A stretch of 64,000 bases of DNA from Mycolicibacterium sp. CBMA 247 (lineage in GTDB: Bacteria; Actinomycetota; Actinomycetes; Mycobacteriales; Mycobacteriaceae): NCBI RefSeq assembly GCF_009729095.1, contig NZ_VTGX01000005.1:62001-126000 (forward strand). Direction: 5' to 3'. The notes beneath the pieces are model-generated. The model searched no databases, was not told the DNA's origin, and saw only the letters and a list, made by a program, of their open reading frames with translations. The position numbers and the translations under genes were made by a program. Numbering within the stretch: the first letter of the stretch is position 1; each line of letters opens with the position of its first letter. Shown here piece after piece: positions 58,007 through 64,000 of the stretch.

Positions 58007-59662
58007 CTAGTCGTCCCTGCGCATCAGCAGGACGCCGCTGGGGGTCAGGCCGCCGCTGCTCGCCACGGCGACGCGGACATTGGCGACCTGGCGCTCGCCG
58101 GCCTCGCCGCGCAGCTGCGTGACGGCTTCGTGGATCAGGCCCATCCCGTGCGTGCGTCCGTGCGAAAGCTGCCCGCCGTGGGTGTTGAGCGGGATTATGC
58201 CGTCGCGGGCGATGTTGTGGCCGCCGTCGAGGAAGTCCTTGGCTTCTCCGATGCCGCAGAAACCCAGGCCCTCCAGCCAGGACAGACAGTTGAAGCTGAA
58301 CCCGTCGTAAAGCTCGGCGACATCGACATCGCTGGGGCGCAACGAGGTTCGCGACCACATGTGCGCACTCTGGCCCAGCACCTGCGGCTCGTGGGTGAGC
58401 GTGGTCTGATCCCAGTCGAGTCGTTCGATGATTTGAGTACCCACCGCCTCGAACAGGATCGGTGGCTTGGGCAGATCACGCGCGACGTCTACGGCAGAGA
58501 CGATGACGGCCACCGCGCCGTCGCACGGCACGTCGCAGTCGTAGAGGCCGAACGGTGTCGTGATCATGCGGGCCGACAGATAGTCGTCCATGGTCAGCGG
58601 GTCGCGATAGATGGCCGTCGGGTTCAGCGCGGCGTTGGCGCGCTGGTTGAGCGCGATCCAGCCGAGTGTCTCCCGCGTGGTGCCGTATCGGTCGAAGTGA
58701 CGACCGGCGTTCTGCGCCAACGTATGTGCGGCCGAGGTCGACCCGAATGGCTGCTGCCAGCTGTTGGTGCGGCCACCCATCGGAGGGGACATCTTGCCCT
58801 CCTTGACCAGCTGGCCGAACGTTGCCTCCCACAAGGTGCGGAAGCACAGCACGTGGCGGGCCATGCCGGTGGCGACAGCCATCATGGCCGCGATCACCGA
58901 GCCGCCGGGACCGAAGGTGTCCATGCCGCCGTTGATCCAGGTCGGCCGGAGCCCGAGCGCGCCCTCCAGCGCACTCACGCCGCCTTCGCCCATGCCGGCG
59001 ATGTCGAGGCCCGGATAGGTGGACAGGCCGTCGATGTCGTCGAACGTCAAACCGGCGTCGGCAACGGCTTTCTCGGCGGCCTCGATGGTCAGTGACAGCG
59101 GGGGCACCATCAGCCGCCGGCCGATGGTGGACATGCCGATGCCGGTGATGGCCGAGTGGTCCTCGAACTTTTCCTTGGTCAGCATCGGCCGGACGTACTT
59201 CGCGACGTCCTGGGGTGCGACGGGTTCGGCGACCGGCGGGGTCGAGGTGGTATCCGTCGACGGCTTGAACACCGGCAGCCAGACATCCTCGATCTGCTGG
59301 AAGTCGACCTCCACCGCCATGCCGAGTTTGAGATCCGCCGAATCGCAGTCGACGATGTTGGTCGTCAGCCGGACCCGGGGATCCTCGGCGATGGCCACCT
59401 CGGCAACCACGTACGGTGGCGGCATATCGGGGAAACCGAACCGGTGGTTGACCGTGAACCCGGCCAGCGATGCGCGCCCGGACACATCGCGTACGCCCAT
59501 GTTGTGGCTGCGGCAGTAGCGGCAGACCGGCTGCGGCGGATGGATGAGGGCGCTGCAGTCCTGGCACTCCTGGATTCGCAGCACCCCGTCGGCGCCCGCG
59601 GTCCAGAAGTACTCGTTGAGCGGGGTAACCGTCGGGAGCGGACGTCCCGGTATCTGTGACAA
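58007..59662 (-). CDS. DUF35 OB-fold/zinc-ribbon protein fused to thiolase-like (Ltp-type) domain
   Basis: 551 residues. Residues about 1-150 are DUF35: zinc ribbon CQDCSALIHPPQPVCRYC, then an OB fold (GRASLAGFTVNHRFGFPDMPPPYVVAEVAI). Residues about 165-551 are a thiolase/SCP2-type domain: ITGIGMSTIGRRLMVPPLSLTIEAAEKAVADAGLTFDDIDGL, AELYDGFSFN, NTHGGQLSHGRTHGMGLIHEAV. In steroid side-chain breakdown Ltp aldolases work with separate DUF35 partners; here they are one chain. No obvious thiolase nucleophile Cys, so retro-aldol chemistry is favoured. Inference. Confidence 0.85.
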   Translation of the reverse strand: MSQIPGRPLPTVTPLNEYFWTAGADGVLRIQECQDCSALIHPPQPVCRYCRSHNMGVRDVSGRASLAGFTVNHRFGFPDMPPPYVVAEVAIAEDPRVRLTTNIVDCDSADLKLGMAVEVDFQQIEDVWLPVFKPSTDTTSTPPVAEPVAPQDVAKYVRPMLTKEKFEDHSAITGIGMSTIGRRLMVPPLSLTIEAAEKAVADAGLTFDDIDGLSTYPGLDIAGMGEGGVSALEGALGLRPTWINGGMDTFGPGGSVIAAMMAVATGMARHVLCFRTLWEATFGQLVKEGKMSPPMGGRTNSWQQPFGSTSAAHTLAQNAGRHFDRYGTTRETLGWIALNQRANAALNPTAIYRDPLTMDDYLSARMITTPFGLYDCDVPCDGAVAVIVSAVDVARDLPKPPILFEAVGTQIIERLDWDQTTLTHEPQVLGQSAHMWSRTSLRPSDVDVAELYDGFSFNCLSWLEGLGFCGIGEAKDFLDGGHNIARDGIIPLNTHGGQLSHGRTHGMGLIHEAVTQLRGEAGERQVANVRVAVASSGGLTPSGVLLMRRDD

Positions 59663-59744
59663 CTCGACTCCGGTGGTAAGCAGGTTATTCTGTGTGGAGA
59701 ATCACGTTACCAGTTTCCGGGATCGGTGATCTAGACCTCTGGGC

Positions 59745-59966
59745 TCAACCTGCGTGGTGGTCGGCCGGCGTTTCCTTCAACTCGACGATCGCGTGCACCG
59801 GGCAGTCCAACAGGGCGCGCCGGACGGCGTCCTGGTCGGCCTCCGGGATGGTGCCGTCGCCCTGAAGCGAGGCATAGCCCCAGTCGTCCAAAGGGAAGTA
59901 CTCCGGTGCGTGCTTGGCGCATAACCCGAAGCCATCGCACAATGTGCGATCGAGCTTGACCCTCAT
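59745..59966 (-). CDS. [3Fe-4S]-type ferredoxin
   Basis: 73 residues. RTLCDGFGLCAKHAPEYF (C-x5-C) and LDCPVHAIVEL (C-P). The ATG overlaps the stop of the NuoF-like flavoprotein gene, which is a possible reductase for it. No P450 gene is immediately adjacent, so it may serve the P450s at 50 and 54 kb. Confidence 0.86.
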   Translation of the reverse strand: MRVKLDRTLCDGFGLCAKHAPEYFPLDDWGYASLQGDGTIPEADQDAVRRALLDCPVHAIVELKETPADHHAG

Positions 59967-61267
59967 ACCGCCACCACCGCCTCCACGGACTCCACTTCGT
60001 ACGGCCGTGCGGCGGTGAATGCACCGGAACGGCATGTCTGACAGCCATCTTCGAGGTGGCGCCGCACCAGATCGGGGAACTGGGCCAGTAGGCTGGCCGC
60101 CACATTGGCCGCGCCGTCGAGCGTGGCGCAGGCGCCTCGGCCGCGCAGCACGACCGACCACCGCTCGAGCCGGTCCAGATCCTCCTGGGTGGCCAGACCG
60201 TCGCGCAGGCCGGTGGCCGCGGCCGCCATGGCGGCGGTCCCGTTGAAGCACGAACCGCACTGGCCGGCGTTCTCCCGGTCGAAGTAGGCCAGCACCGACG
60301 CCGCGACGGCCACCGGGCAGTCATCGGTGAGGATGCCGATCGCGCCGCAGCCCAAACCGCTGCCGAGTGCCCGCACGGACTCGTGATCCAGTGTGGCCCC
60401 GACGATGTCGTGGTTGACCAACCCGGCGAAGTATCCACCCATCAACGCCCCGCGGACTTTGTCGGGGGACACCTGGTGCAGGGTCAGCAGGTCGGCGAAT
60501 GCGATGCCGTGCGGAAGCTCGTACAGTGCGGGCCCCCGTCCGGCCCCGGTGATCGTGGCCAGGAAGGTGCCGGGGGAGGACTCGGTCCCCAGCTCGCGGA
60601 ACGCTTGCGCACCGTGCCGGTGGAGGTGCGCCAGGTGGACCAGCGTCTCGACGTTGCTGATCAGCGTCGGTTTGCCGGCCACCCCCTCCTCGAACGGGCG
60701 CGGAGGCTTGTCGGTGGGCTTGGCCGGACCGCCGTTGACCACATGTACCGCGGCAGTTTCCTCACCCGCGACGTAACCCGGTGCGACGGTGAGTAATTCG
60801 ACTGCAATCCCATCCAGGTCACCGGGCAGCTCGGCGAGCGCACCCTCGACACTCTCGGCGGCCTGCGAATCCGATACGTACACCACGGCACGGTCGGCGC
60901 CGACGATCCCGGCCGCCAGTCGCAGGCCGTCGAGGACCGCATGCGGGCGGTTGCGCAGCAACCAGCGGTCCTTGATGGAGGCCGGCTCGCCTTCTTCACC
61001 GTTGGCGATCACAACTGTGCCCACGGTGGCGACGGCCTTGCGCCCGTTGTCGCGCACCGTGCGCAGCTTCACCGCGAGCGGAAAGGCTGCACCGCCCCGG
61101 CCGAGCAACCCGCTGGCCTGGACCTCGGTCAGCAGGTGGTCCGGATCGGCAAGCGCGCCATAGCCCCCGGCCTGATGGTAGTCGGCCACACCTTCCGGGC
61201 CGTCGCACAGCAGGCGCGGGGTGATTCCCGGCCATACCGCGACCGTCAGTTCGGCTGTCATGGTCAT
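59963..61267 (-). CDS. NuoF-like FMN/SLBB flavoprotein, probable NADH:ferredoxin oxidoreductase
   Basis: 434 residues. LLGRGGAAFPLAVKLRTVR (FMN loop, residues 55-73), ANGEEGEPASIKDRWLL, GKPTLISNVETLVHL and an SLBB-type middle are like complex I subunit NuoF. The cluster region has C337, C340 (GQCGSC) and C380, with FNGT where NuoF has a third close Cys, so the N3 cluster may be altered. It is coupled to a ferredoxin gene by an ATGA overlap. Function as a ferredoxin reductase is inference. Confidence 0.82.
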   Translation of the reverse strand: MTMTAELTVAVWPGITPRLLCDGPEGVADYHQAGGYGALADPDHLLTEVQASGLLGRGGAAFPLAVKLRTVRDNGRKAVATVGTVVIANGEEGEPASIKDRWLLRNRPHAVLDGLRLAAGIVGADRAVVYVSDSQAAESVEGALAELPGDLDGIAVELLTVAPGYVAGEETAAVHVVNGGPAKPTDKPPRPFEEGVAGKPTLISNVETLVHLAHLHRHGAQAFRELGTESSPGTFLATITGAGRGPALYELPHGIAFADLLTLHQVSPDKVRGALMGGYFAGLVNHDIVGATLDHESVRALGSGLGCGAIGILTDDCPVAVAASVLAYFDRENAGQCGSCFNGTAAMAAAATGLRDGLATQEDLDRLERWSVVLRGRGACATLDGAANVAASLLAQFPDLVRRHLEDGCQTCRSGAFTAARPYEVESVEAVVAV

Positions 61268-61294
61268 ATCCCGTCCCCGGCTAGGCTTACCGGC

Positions 61295-61768
61295 ATGAGA
61301 ACTGCGGTGGTGCGCGTCGGAGTCGACCCGGCTGGTGAGCTCGGGGCGGAGCGGCTATCCGACGGCATGGCAACGCTTCGTGAGTTGCTGGGTGAACGTG
61401 GGGCCGAGGTGCTGGACAACCAGCTCGCCGGACTGCCCGCGCATCGCCGCGAGGTCGAGGTGCTGATCGCCGGCGACCACGCACCAGAGCTGCAGGCCAT
61501 CGCGATGGAATTGTGCGCCAAGGCATTTGGCACCAGTCCCGCGGCGGGGGTGGTCACCTTCGTCAGTCGCGGCACCGACGAAGACGTCCGGGGTGTGCTG
61601 GCCGGGTTCGGCCTGTCCGGTGACATCAGCCGGTCCGTCGACGACGAAGGCTGGGATGTGGTGACGGTGACCCTGGACAAGGCCGACCTGACACGTATCC
61701 CGGAAAGCCGCGTCCACACCGCCCTGGAGGCTTCGCTGAACTGCGAGGTGCACATCCTGACGGTGTGA
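61295..61768 (+). CDS. Conserved hypothetical protein
   Basis: 157 residues. MRTAVVRVGVDPAGELGAERLSDGMATLRELLGERGAEVLDNQLAGLPAHRREVEVLIAG, then a second strand-helix set ending ASLNCEVHILTV. Appears alpha/beta, no membrane segment, no recognised motif. Divergent from the NuoF-like gene with only 27 bp between ATGs, so the mRNA is probably leaderless or the promoters overlap. Function unknown. Confidence 0.6.
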   Translation: MRTAVVRVGVDPAGELGAERLSDGMATLRELLGERGAEVLDNQLAGLPAHRREVEVLIAGDHAPELQAIAMELCAKAFGTSPAAGVVTFVSRGTDEDVRGVLAGFGLSGDISRSVDDEGWDVVTVTLDKADLTRIPESRVHTALEASLNCEVHILTV

Positions 61769-61785
61769 ACACACCGGCACCGCGG

Positions 61786-62718
61786 TCACGTGGGCTCCAA
61801 GGACGTGGACCCCAGGAACTCGATGATCGCCGGGGCGGCCTGCACCCAGGTGTCGAACATGTTGAATCGCTTGACCTTCCCCGAGGCCCGGTCCTCACCG
61901 GCACGCTCCCAGGCATCCTCGGGCCACGGTGGGTCGATCAGCTTGGAGCCCTTGATCAAACAGCTGACCTCAAGGGAGGTGCGCTTGGGGTGATCCAGAT
62001 CGTTCTCGCCGCCACGGATGATGAGCGTCGGCACGGTGATGTTGCCGAACATCTCATCCTCGACACCCGGAATGGTCTGACCCGGTTTCGGCACGAACGC
62101 GTTGAGCCAGCGCAGCATCAGCTTAAGGAACTCATCGGAGTCCTGGGCCAGGATTCGGTCGCGGTTGGCTGGGTTTTCGGCGCTGCGCTCTTTCCATTCA
62201 TCAATGGCGGCAACGGCGTTCATGCCAGCTCCGCGCACGGCCAGAATGCTCGGCACGATGTAGTAGGAACCGAGCACGAACGACCCGTACACGCCGCCGA
62301 CGATGTTCCACACCACGAGCTTGGTGACGACCTCGGGGTAGAGCATGGCGGTAAGCATTGAATCGCGGGCCCCGCCGGAACCGCCGGCGAGGATGCACGG
62401 ACCGATGCCCAGCTTGGTGATCAGCGCCGAGAGTGTCTCGGCGCGCATGTGTGATTCGCTCTGGCCGTAGAACTGCACGTCGGAGCGGCCACAATTGGGC
62501 CGGTCCCACAGCAGCACCCGGTAGCCGCCCTTGACCAGGGCCTGGGCCAGCGGGCGCAGGCCCGGGATGTCCTTGCTGAACCGGCCGCCTGGCGTCAGTG
62601 CGATGAAATCGCCTTCTTTACCGAGGATCTCGTAGACGACATTGCCGCCGTTGATCTCGATGGTCTTCTCGCCCCGTTTGAGATCCGGGGTGCCCAGGGG
62701 GAATCCTGCTTCGCTCAT
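61786..62718 (-). CDS. Alpha/beta hydrolase (meta-cleavage hydrolase-like)
   Basis: 310 residues. FIALTPGGRFSKDIPGLRPLAQALVKGGYRVLLWDRPNCGRSDVQFYG, then the nucleophile loop ILAGGSGGARDSML with Ser in GGSGG, and VPTLIIRGGENDLDHP for the acid. The oxyanion loop PGG replaces the usual HG. Linked to the Rieske ferredoxin gene (ATGA overlap), so a ring-cleavage module is likely. Confidence 0.8.
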   Translation of the reverse strand: MSEAGFPLGTPDLKRGEKTIEINGGNVVYEILGKEGDFIALTPGGRFSKDIPGLRPLAQALVKGGYRVLLWDRPNCGRSDVQFYGQSESHMRAETLSALITKLGIGPCILAGGSGGARDSMLTAMLYPEVVTKLVVWNIVGGVYGSFVLGSYYIVPSILAVRGAGMNAVAAIDEWKERSAENPANRDRILAQDSDEFLKLMLRWLNAFVPKPGQTIPGVEDEMFGNITVPTLIIRGGENDLDHPKRTSLEVSCLIKGSKLIDPPWPEDAWERAGEDRASGKVKRFNMFDTWVQAAPAIIEFLGSTSLEPT

Positions 62719-63107
62719 GCCATCACCAACACTTCATCTCCAACCACACGGACCGGGTAGGTACGGATACTCCATTCCGGCTTCACCGCGGTGGTGCCGG
62801 TCGCCAGCTCGAAACCCCATTGGTGCCAGGGGCAGTAGATGTACTCCTTGTCGCGCACCATCACCGCGTCGCCGGGCACCTTCTCGTCGACCACCGTGCG
62901 GCCCCTGGTGCGACCTGTGCACAGCGGACCGCCCTCGTGCGGGCAGTAGTTGGCGATGGCGTAGAAGGTGCCGTTGACGTTGTACACGCCGACGCCGTGG
63001 CGCCCGATCGGCACCAGTTTGTGAGTGCCGGGCGGGATTTCGTCGACATTGGCGACAACATGTTCGCGTCCCTGCGCGAGTCTTGGACGCTTTTCGGGCT
63101 CGTTCAC
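62715..63107 (-). CDS. Rieske [2Fe-2S] ferredoxin
   Basis: 130 residues from GTG 63107 (TAGTG overlap with the amidohydrolase stop). The Rieske cluster is formed by NYCPHEGGPLC (C-x-H) and IYCPWHQWGFEL (C-x2-H), with the TYPVRVVGDEVLVMA end. Size fits a ferredoxin or small subunit for a ring oxygenase, but no catalytic alpha subunit lies next to it. The Rieske alpha subunit in this window is 29 kb away. Confidence 0.87.
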   Translation of the reverse strand: MNEPEKRPRLAQGREHVVANVDEIPPGTHKLVPIGRHGVGVYNVNGTFYAIANYCPHEGGPLCTGRTRGRTVVDEKVPGDAVMVRDKEYIYCPWHQWGFELATGTTAVKPEWSIRTYPVRVVGDEVLVMA

Positions 63108-64000
63108 TAGAACACCCGCACCTGTCCTTCGAGGACCGGAACGGTCTCGGGCAGCTTGTAGGTCTCGATGCCGTTGCGGAACATGATGGCCTCGCGTGCG
63201 TGCTCGGGCAGGTGCTTGATCAGCCAGCGCGGATCGTCGAAGGTCCAGTGTGGGTAGTCGCTGGAGTACAGCAGGATCTTCTCGCACTCCATCCACTCGA
63301 AGGCCCGGGAAAGTTCGGTCTTGTCCTCGGGGTAGTCCAGCGGCTGGGTGGTGAACTTGATGTGGTCCTTGACGTATTCGGACGGCTTGCGCTTGATGTC
63401 CATCCAGTTCTTGCGTTTTTCGTAGATGGCGTCCATGCGCCACATCAGCGGCAGGATCCAGGTGAACGCGTGCTCGACGAATACGATGCGTAGCGTCGGG
63501 AACCGGTCGAACACGCCGTCGAAGATCAGGCTCATCACCTGGTTGGCGGCCAGCAGCGAGTAGCTGACCATGAAGTCGTGGTTGTAGCTGGGCAGCCCGA
63601 CCGGCGGGGTCGGCAGCGTCTCGTACTCGCCGCGAGACAGGTGGCAGCTCACCGTGATGTCGTGCTTGGTGGCCGCGGCCCAGATCGGGTCGTACTTCGG
63701 GTCGCCCCAGGACGGGCGCGGCTCGGCCTTCATCAGAACCTGTGCCATGTACGGGTGTTCGGCCCACTGCTCGATCTCGGCCACCGCCAGCTGCGGCTCC
63801 TCGATCGCCACGCAGACCGATCCGCGCCAGCGCTCGTGCCAGTTGTTGTGGCTGTCGAGCCAGTGATTGGCCAGCCACAGGTTGGTCGCGGTGCAGTACG
63901 CCGCAGTGGCCTCGCCCAGCCGGTGCTCGGAGTGGGTCGGCTCCAGGATCGCGATGTCCGAGCCGGCCTCCATGATCAGCTGGCGCAACGCCATATCCGG
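63107..64000 (-). CDS. Amidohydrolase-2 family protein, N-terminus outside the window
   Basis: 298 codons are visible; the frame continues past base 64000 (upstream codons read PD before MALRQL), so the start is missing. HDITVSCHLSRGEY, LRIVFVEHAFTWILPLMWRMD and ILLYSSDYPHWTFDDP match the ACMSD/LigW-like barrel. It precedes the Rieske ferredoxin and a hydrolase in one operon, suggesting ring-acid chemistry. Related to the two other amidohydrolases at 12465 and 34580. Confidence 0.83.
   Translation of the reverse strand, partial: PDMALRQLIMEAGSDIAILEPTHSEHRLGEATAAYCTATNLWLANHWLDSHNNWHERWRGSVCVAIEEPQLAVAEIEQWAEHPYMAQVLMKAEPRPSWGDPKYDPIWAAATKHDITVSCHLSRGEYETLPTPPVGLPSYNHDFMVSYSLLAANQVMSLIFDGVFDRFPTLRIVFVEHAFTWILPLMWRMDAIYEKRKNWMDIKRKPSEYVKDHIKFTTQPLDYPEDKTELSRAFEWMECEKILLYSSDYPHWTFDDPRWLIKHLPEHAREAIMFRNGIETYKLPETVPVLEGQVRVF

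Noticed and set aside
59686..59715. ATTCTGTGTGGAGAAT as another regulon site before the DUF35-thiolase gene
   Set aside because: Half-sites are in the opposite order (TTCT...AGAA) compared with TGAGAA-N5-TTCTCA and spacing differs.
1..64000. tRNA, rRNA or riboswitch
   Set aside because: No cloverleaf-like segment with a T-loop consensus, no rRNA-like stretch and no recognised riboswitch core was seen by eye; a tRNAscan/Infernal run would settle it.

Overview
The window looks like a chromosomal segment of an environmental mycobacterium (Mycobacterium/Mycolicibacterium or a close relative). The evidence is high G+C, frequent GTG/TTG starts, many ATGA/TGATG gene overlaps, a mycofactocin-type SDR, a 13E12-type DUF222/HNH gene, a Rv1318c-like membrane adenylate cyclase, and a very high density of acyl-CoA dehydrogenases, thiolases, CaiB CoA-transferases, P450s with [3Fe-4S] ferredoxins and TetR regulators. 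Almost everything is catabolic. No rRNA, tRNA or CRISPR array was seen. Both ends cut genes (an MhpB-like dioxygenase on the left, an amidohydrolase on the right).

Layout. 1-7298 (+): one tight operon with an extradiol dioxygenase (MhpB type), a KstD-like flavoprotein, a luciferase-like monooxygenase, an SDR, a cyclase-family hydrolase, an FMN reductase and a meta-cleavage-type alpha/beta hydrolase. This is a ring oxidation and ring-cleavage set. 7274-9209 (-): MpaB-like oxygenase, small membrane protein and TetR, with a perfect palindrome upstream. 9388-19481 (+): SDR, TetR, ferredoxin/P450, amidohydrolase, two M24 peptidase-fold proteins (one lacking metal ligands), a crotonase and a fused double CoA-transferase. 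19482-22330: a decayed islet with a rearranged IS256-type transposase, a lower-G+C methyltransferase and a frameshifted kinase-fold gene. 22365-26961: SDRs, a DapB-like oxidoreductase, a TetR and a crotonase. 26977-28458: adenylate cyclase.

28529-34360 (-) and 34580-41547 (+) are divergent catabolic operons. The first has a Rieske oxygenase alpha subunit, a carboxymuconolactone-decarboxylase-like protein, an amidohydrolase, a SnoaL-like protein and an acyl-CoA dehydrogenase pair. The second has an amidohydrolase, two acyl-CoA dehydrogenases, an SDR, a CoA-transferase and a thiolase. 41665-45218: TetR, small conserved proteins, a short secreted peptide and the 13E12/HNH gene. 45247-49204 (-): quinone-reductase-like protein, APH-fold kinase, acyl-CoA dehydrogenase and TetR. 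49269-52877 (+): SDR, P450, ferredoxin, DUF1330 protein and an F420/FMN luciferase-like protein. 53026-61267 (-): a hydrolase, ferredoxin/P450, two tandem beta-hydroxyacid dehydrogenases, a hydrolase, a DUF35-thiolase fusion, a ferredoxin and a NuoF-like flavoprotein. 61295-64000: a conserved hypothetical, then a hydrolase, a Rieske ferredoxin and an amidohydrolase.

How it may work together (inference): P450s and the Rieske oxygenase would activate a cyclic, probably terpenoid- or steroid-like or aromatic substrate. CoA-transferases, acyl-CoA dehydrogenases, crotonases, SDRs, thiolase and a DUF35-thiolase aldolase-type protein would run beta-oxidation. Extradiol and amidohydrolase/hydrolase modules would open rings. 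The substrate cannot be read from sequence. The most striking non-coding signals are (i) a recurrent 17-bp palindrome TGAGAA-N5-TTCTCA upstream of several separate operons, likely one TetR regulon; (ii) a 32-bp tandem array between a P450 and its ferredoxin that encodes four stop-start-coupled mini-ORFs; and (iii) long-armed hairpins at gene ends.
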